DNA from: Trifolium pratense
Lineage: Eukaryota; Streptophyta; Magnoliopsida; Fabales; Fabaceae
Assembly (NCBI RefSeq): GCF_020283565.1
Contig: NC_060065.1
Location: 23,920,409-23,984,408 of the forward strand
Length of the DNA stretch: 64,000 nt
Direction of reading: 5' to 3'
In this document: positions 48,980 to 60,041 of the stretch, one piece after another
How positions within the stretch are numbered: position 1 is the stretch's first letter
Layout: every line of letters starts with the position of its first letter
Notes under the pieces: model-generated
What the model saw: the letters and a program-made list of their open reading frames with translations, nothing else
Told to the model about the DNA's origin: nothing
Database searches by the model: none
Translations under genes and position numbers: made by a program

Positions 48980-51900
48980 AGTTGTTTCTCATACAGCCTG
49001 CCACTCAAAGAAGTATCATGAAACACTCTTGGTATTTGGATAGTGGATGTTCAAGGCATATGACTGGTGACAAACAACTATTTTCCAAGCTGACACTGAA
49101 AGAAGGAGGATCTGTTGGCTTTGGAGGTAATCAAAAAGGAAAGATAATAGGTACAGGTACAGTAGGTAATTCTTCCCTATCTATTAATGATGTTTGGTTA
49201 GTTGATGGACTCAAACATAACCTATTGAGCATAAGTCAATTTTGCGACAATGGTTATGTAGTTGTCTTTAATAAGGAATCATGTACTGTGTCTAAACAAT
49301 CTGATAACTCCATGGTATTCAAAGGTCTGAGAAAGAACAATGTTTATAAAATTAATCTTTCTGATTTGAATGAACAAAAAGTGATGTGTCTTTTGACCTT
49401 GAGTGAAGAAAAATGGATCTGGCATAAGAGGTTAGGCCATGCTAACTGGAGGTTAATCTCTAAGCTTAGTAAGCTTGACCTTGTCAGAGGTTTACCTAAA
49501 ATCAAATATCACTCAAACACACTTTGTGGTTCATGTCAAAAAGGAAAGATTACAAAATCATCTTTTAAACCTAAGAACATTGTCTCTACCTCAAGACCAT
49601 TGGAACTTCTTCACATTGATCTTTTTGGGCCAGTTCACACTGCCTCTATCAATGGAAAGAAGTATGGATTAGTAATTGTTGATGATTACAGTAGATGGAC
49701 TTGGGTAAGATTCCTAAGAACAAAAGATGAAGCTTATGATGAGTTTAGCATCTTCTGCAAACAAATTCAAAATGAAAAAGGCTACACTATTTTAAAAGTT
49801 AGAAGTGATCATGGTGGAGAATTTGAAAATGAACCTTTTGAAAACTTTTGTGTAAAATATGGCATTCTGCATGAATTCTCTTCTCCTAGAACTCCTCAAC
49901 AAAATGGGGTTGTAGAAAGGAAGAATAGAACTCTGCAAGAAATGGCCAGAACCATGATGCATGAAACAAATGTAGCAAAGTTTTTATGGGCAGAAGCTGT
50001 AAACACAGCATGTTATGTTCAAAATAGAATCTATATCAGATCTAAGTTGAACAAAACTGCTTATGAATTGTTCAAAGGAAGAAAGCCTGATATTTCTTAT
50101 TTTCATCAGTTTGGGTGTACTTGTTACATCTTAAACAACAAAGTCCATCTAAAGAAATTTGATGCTAGAGGTTATAAGGGTATTTTTATAGGATACTCTG
50201 AACGCTCAAAAGCATACAGACTGTATATTTCTGAAACACATACTGTGGAAGAAACTATGCATGTCAAATTTGATGACAAAGAGCCTGACCAAGTGTCAGA
50301 GCTTGTGGAAGGTTTGTCTAGATTTCAGGTATCAGAGGATCAATATTCAGATATTCCAAACTACTCAGAACATCCATTCTCTGAAGAACCTCTGAACATA
50401 ACAGTTCCTACAGACTCTGAACAACAAAGAACTGAAGCAACTGCTGAACCTGATGTTGATGAGTCTGAAGATGATGAGCCCCCAAGAAACACCTTCAAAT
50501 ACAAATCATCACATCCAGAGGAACTGATCTTAGGCAACAAGGATAGTCCAAGGAAGACAAGATCTCAACTAAGAAATGAGGAATCTTTAGTTGGTCTTAT
50601 CTCAATGATGGAACCTTCAAAGATTGATGAAGCTCTGAAAGATGATGCTTGGATTGTAACAATGCAAGAAGAGCTGAATCAATTTCAAAGGAATGATGTG
50701 TGGACTCTAGTGCCTAAACCTTCACACAAGAACATTATTGGAACAAAATGGGTATTCAGAAACAAGCTGAATGAACAAGGTGAAGTGGTAAGAAACAAGG
50801 CTAGATTGGTTGCACAAGGTTATAGTCAACAAGAGGGGATTGACTATACTGAAACCTTTGCACCAGTTGCTAGACTTGAAGCAATCAGGTTACTTCTATC
50901 TTATGCAGTTAATCATGGAATAACCTTGTATCAGATGGATGTTAAAAGTGCCTTCTTAAATGGTTTTATTTCTGAAGAAGTGTATGTTAAGCAACCTCCT
51001 GGTTTCGAAGATGTCTCAAACCCAGAACATGTTTTTAAATTGAAGAAATCACTGTATGGTCTGAAACAAGCTCCAAGAGCTTGGTATGATAGACTCAGTA
51101 ATTTCCTTCTTGAAAAGGGTTTTGAAAAAGGAAAGGTTGACTGCACACTCTTTAGAAAAACAACCAAAGAAGATATTTTAATCATTCAAATTTATGTTGA
51201 TGATATTATCTTTGGTTCAACTAATGCTTCCTTGTGCAAGAATTTTTCTAAGATAATGCAGGATGAATTTGAAATGAGCATGATGGGAGAATTGAAATTC
51301 TTTCTTGGAATTCAAATCAATCAGAAGAAGGAAGGAACTTATGTTCATCAATCAAAATATACCAAGGAACTTCTGAAGAAATTAAATCTAGATGACTGCA
51401 AGATAATGAACACTCCCATGCATTCAACTACCAACATGAGCAAGTCAGATGATGAAGGAAAAGTAGATCAAAAGGTCTACAGAGGTATGATTGGTTCCTT
51501 ACTCTATCTGACAGCCTCTAGACCAGATATTTTATTCAGTGTATGCTTATGTGCAAGATTCCAGTCAGATCCTAGAGAATCTCATCTTACAGCTGTAAAG
51601 AGAATCTTTAGGTATCTGAAAGGAACAACTAATCTTGGACTTCTCTATAAGAAATCCAATGATTATGTGCTAAATGGATTCTGTGATGCTGACTATGCTG
51701 GAGATAAAATTGAAAGAAAATCCACAAGTGGCAATTGTCAATTTGTTGGTGAAAACCTTATCTCCTGGGCTAGTAAAAGACAAACTACTATAGCTTTGTC
51801 TACAGCAGAAGCAGAATACATTTCAGCAGCTAAGTGTTGCACACAACTACTCTGGTTAAAATATCAGTTAGAAGATTATCAGGTAAGCAGTAACAATATT

Positions 51901-52140
51901 CCTTTATATTGTGATAATACTGCAGCCATTCATTTATCTAAAAATCCTATCCTACACTCTAGAGCCAAACATATTGAAATTAAACACCATTTTATCAGAG
52001 ATTATGTTCAGAGAGGCATTATAGATATTAAGTTTGTTGATACTGAAAATCAATGGGCTGACATATTTACTAAAGCCTTACCTGTTGAAAGATTTGATTT
52101 TATAAAGAAACATCTGAACATGTTTTCAATCTCTGAATGA
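48976..52140 (+). CDS. Sirevirus Pol polyprotein (S1): protease, integrase, RT, RNase H
   Basis: About 1,054 codons without a stop. The frame is open from 48976, directly after an in-frame TGA at 48973-48975, and the first ATG is at 49018, so it is probably translated by fusion to Gag. Order: aspartic protease ([13 protein letters not shown]), GAG-pre-integrase zinc motif ([19 protein letters not shown]), integrase DDE ([30 protein letters not shown]), reverse transcriptase ([22 protein letters not shown]), RNase H ([35 protein letters not shown]). All catalytic residues appear present. The product copies element RNA to DNA and inserts it. Confidence 0.9.
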   Translation, partial: LKLFLIQPATQRSIMKHSWYLDSGCSRHMTGDKQLFSKLTLKEGGSVGFGGNQKGKIIGTGTVGNSSLSINDVWLVDGLKHNLLSISQFCDNGYVVVFNKESCTVSKQSDNSMVFKGLRKNNVYKINLSDLNEQKVMCLLTLSEEKWIWHKRLGHANWRLISKLSKLDLVRGLPKIKYHSNTLCGSCQKGKITKSSFKPKNIVSTSRPLELLHIDLFGPVHTASINGKKYGLVIVDDYSRWTWVRFLRTKDEAYDEFSIFCKQIQNEKGYTILKVRSDHGGEFENEPFENFCVKYGILHEFSSPRTPQQNGVVERKNRTLQEMARTMMHETNVAKFLWAEAVNTACYVQNRIYIRSKLNKTAYELFKGRKPDISYFHQFGCTCYILNNKVHLKKFDARGYKGIFIGYSERSKAYRLYISETHTVEETMHVKFDDKEPDQVSELVEGLSRFQVSEDQYSDIPNYSEHPFSEEPLNITVPTDSEQQRTEATAEPDVDESEDDEPPRNTFKYKSSHPEELILGNKDSPRKTRSQLRNEESLVGLISMMEPSKIDEALKDDAWIVTMQEELNQFQRNDVWTLVPKPSHKNIIGTKWVFRNKLNEQGEVVRNKARLVAQGYSQQEGIDYTETFAPVARLEAIRLLLSYAVNHGITLYQMDVKSAFLNGFISEEVYVKQPPGFEDVSNPEHVFKLKKSLYGLKQAPRAWYDRLSNFLLEKGFEKGKVDCTLFRKTTKEDILIIQIYVDDIIFGSTNASLCKNFSKIMQDEFEMSMMGELKFFLGIQINQKKEGTYVHQSKYTKELLKKLNLDDCKIMNTPMHSTTNMSKSDDEGKVDQKVYRGMIGSLLYLTASRPDILFSVCLCARFQSDPRESHLTAVKRIFRYLKGTTNLGLLYKKSNDYVLNGFCDADYAGDKIERKSTSGNCQFVGENLISWASKRQTTIALSTAEAEYISAAKCCTQLLWLKYQLEDYQVSSNNIPLYCDNTAAIHLSKNPILHSRAKHIEIKHHFIRDYVQRGIIDIKFVDTENQWADIFTKALPVERFDFIKKHLNMFSISE

Positions 52141-52591
52141 AAATTTTTTTTTGGGCTTTTAAAGTGTAAGAGGTTATGTATATCAGAACTTATGATTCAG
52201 ATCATCTGAAACACAAGCTCTGAAGTACCTAACTCTGATAGAGAATTTTAAATATCTCAGAGGCTCTGAACTATTTAAGTGGGAAACGTTTAGTATTCAC
52301 TGCTGAACAGTTGTCCATTAAAATAGCAGTTACCGAGTAAATTTCTGCACGTGGTCTACGTGTGTCAGGTAGTGGGTGGTTAATGATGATTTTTGGTATT
52401 CAACTTTCTGTCAATTAGCGTAACTTCCCAAATTTGCTATTTTTGTGTTAACTGTACTCATTTAAATAAACTTACACAATACACTTGCACACTATTCACT
52501 TTCACAACCTACACTTTCATATTCTCTCTAAACCTCCAACACACTTTCTTTCTCTCTCGTTAGTTTCCAAACCCTACCCTAATCTCCAACA
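52141..52591 (+). promoter_or_regulatory. Pol-to-env spacer with probable 3' splice site
   Basis: 451 bp non-coding. Near its end a pyrimidine tract (CTTTCTTTCTCTCTCGTTAG, AG at 52562-52563) precedes the env-like ATG by about 30 bp and looks like a plant splice acceptor. The same tract is kept in S2 (about 60066-60085, minus strand). Confidence 0.5.
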
Positions 52592-55039
52592 ATGGCCGGA
52601 CCTTCGTCATCTTCTTCAACAAAGATTCCACCGTTTATGTTCAAGAATCTTCAGATTGTTGGGAACGAGATGGAGTTTCCTGAATCTGAACTATGCTTTC
52701 TGTCTGAGAAGATTGTGGACTTTGATAGTCTTTCTGCAAACGGTTTTGAAGTTAAGCAGTACTTTACATCTCAAAGATGGGATAAGTACTTCGACATGCT
52801 TAACGGTCCTATCTACCCAGACTTGCTTAAGAAATTTTGGATGAAAGCAAGAGTGTTTGATAAACTTGAAGCGAAGAAGGAAGAGGTTGCTGCTATTGAG
52901 AGGAATCCTAGTCTGAAGGGTAAAACTAGGAAGGAAATGGGCTTGCTGGAATTTACAGGTGTTCAGATTAGGTCTAACATCTGTGGGATGAATATGGCTT
53001 TCTCACCAATTCATTTCAATGCTCTCCTTGGTCTACCTAACTCTGGGATAGAGTTAGATGCTTTTGAAAAGGATACCAGATATAGAGATGATCTTCTGCA
53101 TCTCATCTGCACTGATTTGAATCTGAAAGGCAAAGTCAAAGGATTGACTGACGAGTGCAGAGTTATGTTCAAGATAATCCTTGCTTCTATCAGTCCAAGA
53201 GTTGGAGGGACTGATACAATCTCCTGGACGCATCGTCATTTGTTATATTTCCTTCTGACAAGGAAGAGAGTTAATCTTGGAGATTACTTTTTTGAACGGA
53301 TTTGTGAAGCAATTTTTGCAAGTAAGACTCAGAGGAAAACTACTATAGTTTATCCCAGGTTGTTGTCAGATCTTCTATATCAAGGTCACGTGGTTCAGAA
53401 CCTGCAGAAGTTCCACCCAGAATTGGTTCAGAAGAAGTTTTATCCAGAGATTCTGAATGCTAGTTTTCTATCCAAGATGCGTTTGATTGCATCTAAGCCT
53501 GTTGCTCCTCCACAAGAGTTCTCTGTTAGGCTTGAAGATCGTCTGTACATTGAAGGCTACCCTGTTATTTCTGAAGCTGATGCTGAGCATGTGATTCAGG
53601 ACTACTTAGAAGTGCTCAGAGGAGAAGGTTTTATTGTTGATAGGAGTATGGTTCCAAAGGCTCCTGCAAACCAGTATAACCCTTCTAGGAAGCAAAAGAG
53701 AAAGGCTGTAGCTCAAGATGATCTACCTAAGCCAGATCTTTTGGCTCAAAAGAAAGTTAAAGTTGAACAATCTATGGCTGAGCAAAGGACTAAGAGAAAA
53801 CATGAAGAATCTGCTACCAAGGCTACTGAAGAAGCTTCAAAAGAGCCTGCTGTTGTTGAAGTATCCAGCTCATCTGAAGAGACTGAGTCAGAAGATGAGA
53901 CTGAATCTGATGAAGAGACTCTGGCTGCAAGTTTGAGGAAAAGACCTGCTCCTACTCCTAAAGGTAAAGGTAAGTTTACTAAGTATGTCTTTAATGCAAA
54001 AGAGATTGGAATAGGTTACACCAAACCTCTCAGAACTGTTTTACCAGCCTCTGAAACTCCAACCTCTGATAACCCCCTATCAGAATTAGAAAAACATCTT
54101 AGTCCAGACCCTCTGAATAACCAAACTTTCACCCAGAAACCTTCATCACCTCCAAAACCTAAATCACCTCAACCTCAACCACAAAAAGAAACACCTATCA
54201 TATCACCATCTGAACCTATATCACACACTCCAAACCCTGACAAAGCTTCTCCCACTAAACAACCATCTCCAATTCAGTCATCTGAACCTGCATCCCCACA
54301 ACATCAAAATCCTGAACCATCTAACCCTGAACCATCAGATAATCCAATTCCTGAAACAATTCCTGAACCTCAACCAAGTGCTGAATATGCTTCTCCTGAG
54401 CGTGTTCATACTTGTGTCCCCAAGCCTTCAGAGGCAGAAGTTGTCATTATTGACAATCCTGCTAATAAATCAACCAACCTCTCTACCATTCCCAATCCTT
54501 CACCCTCATCATCTAACCCATTCAATAATCTATCCACTCAATTGCATAAAGACTTGGTTAGATTATCTTTACTAAAGGACAGGTTTCTAGTTTGTCCTTC
54601 TGATGTGGATTTGGAAGTTTCAAGCATTAAGGCAAGGATTTGCAATGCTTTGGATGGTGCTGCTGAGGAAATTAAGGCTGTGGTTGGAAGAAGAGACTTG
54701 GATGTGATAAGCTTCATGAGGGAAAGTCTGGCTAGGGCTGAATTGAAAAGGTTAACCACTTATAATGATGCTGAATCTGAACGTGCTAAGCTGGAAGCAC
54801 TTGCTGCTGCTGAACATCGTCTGAATGCTTTTAAAGTCTGTTGGATAGACTCCAAGCTGTTTCAGAGTCTTGAAGCTCAGAGGTCTGAGTCTGAAAGGTT
54901 AGAAGAAGCTGCTGCAAGAGTTGCCCAGTTGGCAAATGAGTTGCAACCAGAGGACATTTCAGAGGATGATGTGCTTGCTTTTCAGAATCAAGAGGATGTG
55001 CTGATGATTGACTATCCAGAGGAAGGTGTGAAGGTGTGA
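52592..55039 (+). CDS. Sirevirus env-like / 'putative plant transposon protein' ORF (S1), 3'-truncated
   Basis: An 815-residue ORF starting MAGPSSSSSTKIPPF. Residues 1 to about 350 are globular (FTGVQIRSNICGMNMAFSPI, ISWTHRHLLYFLL), of the type usually labelled putative plant transposon protein. Then come basic patches (RKQKRKAV, TKRKHEES), an acidic run with VVEVSSSSEE, a Pro/Ser/Gln-rich stretch at about 500-610, and a helical C-terminus. No convincing signal peptide or membrane anchor is seen, so an envelope role is unproven. The last residues (VKV, stop TGA at 55037) come from the inverted LTR; the S2 copy continues for about 80 more residues (to LLAFLKKP). Confidence 0.8.
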   Translation: MAGPSSSSSTKIPPFMFKNLQIVGNEMEFPESELCFLSEKIVDFDSLSANGFEVKQYFTSQRWDKYFDMLNGPIYPDLLKKFWMKARVFDKLEAKKEEVAAIERNPSLKGKTRKEMGLLEFTGVQIRSNICGMNMAFSPIHFNALLGLPNSGIELDAFEKDTRYRDDLLHLICTDLNLKGKVKGLTDECRVMFKIILASISPRVGGTDTISWTHRHLLYFLLTRKRVNLGDYFFERICEAIFASKTQRKTTIVYPRLLSDLLYQGHVVQNLQKFHPELVQKKFYPEILNASFLSKMRLIASKPVAPPQEFSVRLEDRLYIEGYPVISEADAEHVIQDYLEVLRGEGFIVDRSMVPKAPANQYNPSRKQKRKAVAQDDLPKPDLLAQKKVKVEQSMAEQRTKRKHEESATKATEEASKEPAVVEVSSSSEETESEDETESDEETLAASLRKRPAPTPKGKGKFTKYVFNAKEIGIGYTKPLRTVLPASETPTSDNPLSELEKHLSPDPLNNQTFTQKPSSPPKPKSPQPQPQKETPIISPSEPISHTPNPDKASPTKQPSPIQSSEPASPQHQNPEPSNPEPSDNPIPETIPEPQPSAEYASPERVHTCVPKPSEAEVVIIDNPANKSTNLSTIPNPSPSSSNPFNNLSTQLHKDLVRLSLLKDRFLVCPSDVDLEVSSIKARICNALDGAAEEIKAVVGRRDLDVISFMRESLARAELKRLTTYNDAESERAKLEALAAAEHRLNAFKVCWIDSKLFQSLEAQRSESERLEEAAARVAQLANELQPEDISEDDVLAFQNQEDVLMIDYPEEGVKV

Positions 55040-56118
55040 AAACACAAGAAGGGGGGGGTTGAATTGTGTTTTAGTCAAGTTTAAAACTTTTTCAAGTTCT
55101 TAACTTAACTACAACGGCAGCGGATAAATAACACAATAAACACGATAAGAGAGAGAGAGAGATCACACAAGCAATTTATACTGGTTCCTCTCACAAAACG
55201 AGAGTAGTCCAGTCCCCTTGCACTTCCAAGGGATTTCACTATAATCACACAAGATTACACCTGCTCAAGCACACAAGCAAGAGACTTCTCAACAATGCTC
55301 AAGCACACAAGCTTAAGACTTCACACTTAAGCACACAAGCTTAAGTTTCTTAAGTAATAATAAAGTATATAACAATATACAAATGCTCTTAGATGAACCT
55401 AAAGAGAACAAATACAGAGAGTACAAAGTATTTGACTAAAGTGCAAAAACACTTAACAGCGGTTCAGAGCTTGTATATCAGAGTTCAGAGTTTGTTCAGC
55501 GCACGTTCAATTCTTGATAATTGTATATATGTTGTAGCTGATTCTTCTAGTATATATACCACTAGAAAAGAGTCGTTGCAAAAAGATCCGTTGGAGTTGA
55601 TAATCTTTTGTCTTCAAGCAGTCTGTCTTGATGCAGTTTGGTTGTATCCAAAACTAAGAAAGAGTTTCAGTTACTTTGACTACTGCAGAGTGGACTTTCC
55701 TTATTCAGCTAACAAAACTGAAAACCCACGTTCTCAAAAGAGAACAGACAAACTGAGGGTAGCTGAACTGATCAGGCTTGAAGGGTCCTTTTCTTCATCG
55801 GTAGAAGAGTTGACTAACAAAGAGAATCTTCACAGCTTTCAAAGAGATCTTCAGACTTTGATGAAGCTTAGTAGTCAGTCAAGAAGTTCTGAAGACTTCA
55901 TCCTCTGAATGTTGTAACTTCTGAAGTCCAACATCTTCTGAGCGCTTGTGAACTTCTGAATTCACATCCTCTGAACTTCACTCAGAGCTTATATGATGCT
56001 TATATCTGCGCACTTAAAATAAATTTTTAGTCCTTCCAATTGTTAATTAATACTTTGTTATCATCAAAACCTTTATAGATTTAGGGGCAAACATTTTTAA
56101 ATCAATTTTGTTCCAACA
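55035..56118 (-). mobile_element. 3' LTR (1,084 bp) of Sirevirus element S2
   Basis: Minus-strand TGTTGGAACAAAATTG (56118) to TTTTCACA (55035). On the right it is preceded by a polypurine tract, marking a 3' LTR. On the left it continues into TGAAGG, which equals the reverse complement of the leader between LTR and PBS, before joining S1 env sequence. Confidence 0.88.
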
Positions 56119-56132
56119 ATCTCCCCCTTTTT
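56119..56132 (-). other. Polypurine tract of S2 adjoining the LTR
   Basis: Minus-strand AAAAAGGGGGAGAT. Three similar purine tracts follow at about 56212-56223, 56339-56351 and 56550-56562, on the same strand. Confidence 0.8.
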
Positions 56133-56703
56133 GATGATGACAAACATCAGTATTAATTGACAATTGTTGTTAAATTAACTTATCATGTTTCTCTTAGGTT
56201 TATGAGGTTTGCAAGCTCCCCCTAAGATTGATACTCCATAAAGTCTGAGCTTTATGTTTTATCCATGATATTATAAGATTAAGATAATTTGAAATAAAAC
56301 AAGTTTCATATCTTTCTTCAGAGTGAGAGGTTTGCAAGCTCTCCCCCTAAGTCTCATAAGGCTAAGTTAAAATTGCACTCTTAACTTATCCTTACTCATG
56401 AAATTTATTTCAGTTTCAACTAACTTAGTCTCCACCTTGAAATACGTAAAACAACTTTAAAAGTAACAACTTTTAACTTAACGGATAAAAGCGAGATAAA
56501 AGCATAAAAACGTGGTTTCAGTTTTGAACTTATCACTTATCAATTAATGCGTAACTACTCCCCCTTTTGTCATTATCAAAAAGTAAAACAAAGTTATATA
56601 ACCAAGACAGTCAAAGAAAGAGAGTGGTTGTTACAAAGGTGAATTAATTTTAAAAACGAAAACCAACGCGCTCAAAGGTTTATAAAAAGGTGAACGAGTT
56701 AAC

Positions 56704-57071
56704 ATGCCTTCTTCAAGTAAAAACAAGAATAAACAAGTGAAACAAGAGAGATTAGGAAGAATGAAAAGATTTAGTTTACGCATCGCAGAGTTTAAGAGAA
56801 AGAAAGAAGACGAAAAACGCGGAAGACGAGGAGAAAAATAAAAAAGACAAACAAGAAACCACAAGATGCGGAGATAATAATCATCTCATCAGACTCTGAA
56901 GCTGAAGAGAATGAAGATGATGCTGACTATGTTGAGTTTTTGGCTAGCTATGTTCCAGAAGAAGAACAAGAAGAAAAAGAACAAGAGCAAAACCCGGATC
57001 CCATAGAAATTTCATCAGATGATGCTGAGGAGAAATCAGAGATTTCTTCTGAGTTTTATCCATCTGATTAG
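56704..57071 (+). pseudogene. Small ORF antisense to the S2 3' region, split by a frameshift
   Basis: Not a recognised family. An ATG at 56704 opens 45 codons of very basic sequence (MPSSSKNKNKQVKQERLGRM, KRKKEDEKRGRRGEK) ending TAA at 56839-56841 in an A-rich run. The frame one step back is open from 56796 to TAG at 57069-57071 and encodes a strongly acidic segment with DAEIIIISSDSEAEE and PDPIEISSDDAEE, both like SUMO-interacting motifs. One inserted base in the A-run at about 56834-56846 would join the two. An AATAAA-like TTAATAAAAA follows at about 57128. It lies convergent to the S2 env-like ORF, which ends at 57328. It could also be a chance ORF. Confidence 0.45.
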
Positions 57072-57327
57072 GATTAGGTTGTCTTTTTCTTTTTCTTTTT
57101 ACCAATGCACTCAACATTGTTGGAGCATTAATAAAAAAAATTTCGTTTTAAAAAGCATCTTGTGTTCTTATGTTCTTATTTATCAAGAAAATATAAATAT
57201 CAAGTGAACATGAAATAAGTAATCAAGCAAAACATAAACAAAACAACTTGAAATAGATAAACCAGAAAAAGTGTTCAGAAGATAAACAAGAAAATAAAAA
57301 GAAAGCTCAAAACAAGTGCATAGAATC

Positions 57328-60041
57328 CTAGGGTTTCTTAAGAAAGGCTAAGAGCTGGTCGAATTTGTCATTCAGAGATCCCACGTTGGAAACCAGACCA
57401 TCCACTTTGGATTCCAAGTTGAGGTGAGCTGTCCTTTGCCTTTCCAATCCTTCTTGCTGCTCCCTCAGAGCTTCTTGAAAGATCTGCAACTGATTACCAA
57501 CAACAGGAGCTTGATCTTGAATCAAAGGCGCTTGTTCTTCAACCAAGGGTGCCTTGCCTTTATCAGAGGGTTCACCTTCCTCTGGGTAATCAATCATCAG
57601 GACATCATCCTGGTTCAGCACATTCAGTACATCCTCTTCTGTGGCATCCTCATTATGTAGCTCATTTGCCAACTCGGCAACTCTAGCAGCAGCTTCTTCC
57701 AGTCGTTCATTCTCAATCCGTTGATCCTCAAGACGTTGCAAAAGAGTAGAATCAACCCAGCAATCCTTGAATGCAGACAGACGCCTCACAGCAGCAGATA
57801 TAGCGGCAAGCTTAGCACGCTCATGTTCGTCATGATTGAAAGGCGTTAACCTTTTCAATTCAGCCCTAGCCAGACTTTCCCTCATGAAGCTTATCACATC
57901 CAAGTCTCTTCTTCCAACCACAGCCTTAATTTCCTCAGCAGCACCATCCAAAGCATTGCAAATCCTTGCCTTAATGCTTGAAACTTCCAAATCCACATCA
58001 GAAGGACAAACTAGAAACCTGTCCTTTAGCAAAGATAATCTAACCAAGTCATCATGAAACTGAGTGGATAGATTACAAAAAGGGTTGGATGATGAGGGTG
58101 AAGGATTGGGAATGGTAGAGAGATTGGTTGATTCATTAGCAGGATTGTCAATAATGACAACTTCTGCCTCTGAAGGCTTGGGAGCACAAGTGTGAATACG
58201 CTCAGGAGAAGCATGTTCAGCACTTGGGTTAGGATGGGGTTCAGGGGTTGGTTCAGATGATGAGATGTCAGAAGTTGATTCAGGGTAAATGTGTTCAGGA
58301 GATGGTTCAGGAGTTTTATGTTCAGCTGTTGGTTCAAGGGTTGGTTCAGGAGATATTTGTGGAGAGGGTTGTTTGATGGGAGAGGTTGATTCAGCATTTG
58401 GAATATCTGGTTGAGGTTCAGATGGTGGAATGTCAGGTGATAGTTGTTGTGGTTGCGGGTGAGGTGATTTAGGTTTTGGAGGTGATGAAGGTTTCTGGGT
58501 GAAGGTTTGGTTATTCAGAGGATCTGGACTAAGATGTTTCTCTAGTTCAGACAAAGGGTTGTCAGAGGTTGGAATATCAGAGGTTGGTAAAACAGTTTTG
58601 AGAGGTTTGGTGTAACCTAATCCAATCTCATTTTCATGAAAGACGTACTGAGTAGACTTACCTTTACCTTTAGGAGTAGGAGCAGGTCTTTTCCTCAAAC
58701 GTTCAGCCAGAGTCTCTTCATCAGATTCAGTCTCATCTTCTGACTCAGATTCTTCAGATGAGCTGGATACCTCAACAACAGCAGGCTCTTTTAAAGCTTC
58801 TTCAGTAGCCTTGGTAGCAGATTCTTCATGTTTTCTCTTAGTCCTTTGCTCAGCCATAGATCGTTCAACTTTAACTTTCTTTTGAGCCAAAAGATCTGGC
58901 TTAGGTAGATCATCTTGAGCTTCAGCCTTTCGCTTTTGCTTTCCTAGAAGGATTATACTGGTTTGCAGGAGCCTTTGGAACCATACTCCTATCAAACAAC
59001 AAATCCTTCTTGTCTGAGCACTTCCAAATAGTCCTGAATTACATGCTCAGCATCAGCTTCAGAAATAACAGGGTAGCCTTCAACGTACAGACCATTTTCA
59101 AGCCTAACAGACAATTCTTTAGGAGGAGCAACAGGCTTAGATGCAATCAAACGCATCTTGGATAGAAAACTAGCATTCAGAATCTCTGGATAAAACTTCT
59201 TCTGAACTAGTTCTGGGTGGAACTTCTGCAGGTTCTGAATCACGTGACCTTGATATAGAAGATCTGACAACAACCTGGGATAAACTATAGTAGTTTTCCT
59301 CTGAGACTTACTTGCAAAAATTGCTTCACAAATCCGTTCAAAAAAATAATCTCCAAGATTAACTCTCTTCCTTGTCAGAAGGAAATATAACAAATGACGA
59401 TGCGTCCAGGAGATTGTATCAGTCCCTCCAACTCTTGGACTGATAGAAGCAAGGATTATCTTGAACAAAACTCTGCACTCGTCAGTCAATCCTTTGACTT
59501 TCCCTTTCAGCTTGAAGTCAGTGCAGATGAGATGCAGAAGATCATCTCTATATCTGGTATCCTTTTCAAAAGCATCTAACTCTATCCCAGAGTTAGGTAG
59601 ACCAAGGAGAGCATTGAAATGAATTGGTGAGAAAGCCATATTCATCCCACAGATGTTAGACCTAATCTGAACACCTGTAAATTCCAACAAGCCCATTTCC
59701 TTCCTAGTTTTACCCTTCAGACTAGGATTCCTCTCAATAGCAGCAATCTCTTCCTTCTTTGCTTCATGTTTATCAAACACTCTTGCTTTCATCCAAAATT
59801 TCTTAAGCAAGTCTGGGTAGATAGGACCGTTAAGCATGTCGAAGTACTTATCCCATTTTTGTGATGTAAAGTGCTGCTTAACTTCAAAGCCGTTTGCAGA
59901 AAGACTATCAAAATCCACAATCTTCTCAGACAGAAACGTGAGTTCAGATTCTGGAAACTCCATCTCGTTCCCAACAATCTGAAGATTCTTGAACATAAAC
60001 GGTGGAATCTTTGTTGAAGAAGATGACGAAGGTCCGGCCAT
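57328..60041 (-). pseudogene. Env-like / 'putative plant transposon protein' ORF of S2, frameshifted
   Basis: Starts MAGPSSSSSTKIPPF at 60041 and follows the S1 copy closely. An extra T near 58992-58996 (GTTGTTTGATAGG where S1 has ATTGTTGATAGG) and an extra A near 58947 (AGGAAAGCAAAAG where S1 has AGGAAGCAAAAG) shift the frame twice. The downstream frame then runs intact to TAA-side end at 57328. The C-terminus, complete here, ends in a heptad-like segment (LNLESKVDGLVSNVGSLNDK) and LLAFLKKP. The central Pro/Glu/Ser region differs from S1 in repeat number. An ATG at 58995 is an artefact of the shift. Confidence 0.85.

Noticed and set aside
55393..55908. 171-codon ORF, with a counterpart at 45656-45952
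   Set aside because: Lies wholly within the Sirevirus LTR and is antisense to it; frame is shorter in the other LTR copy.
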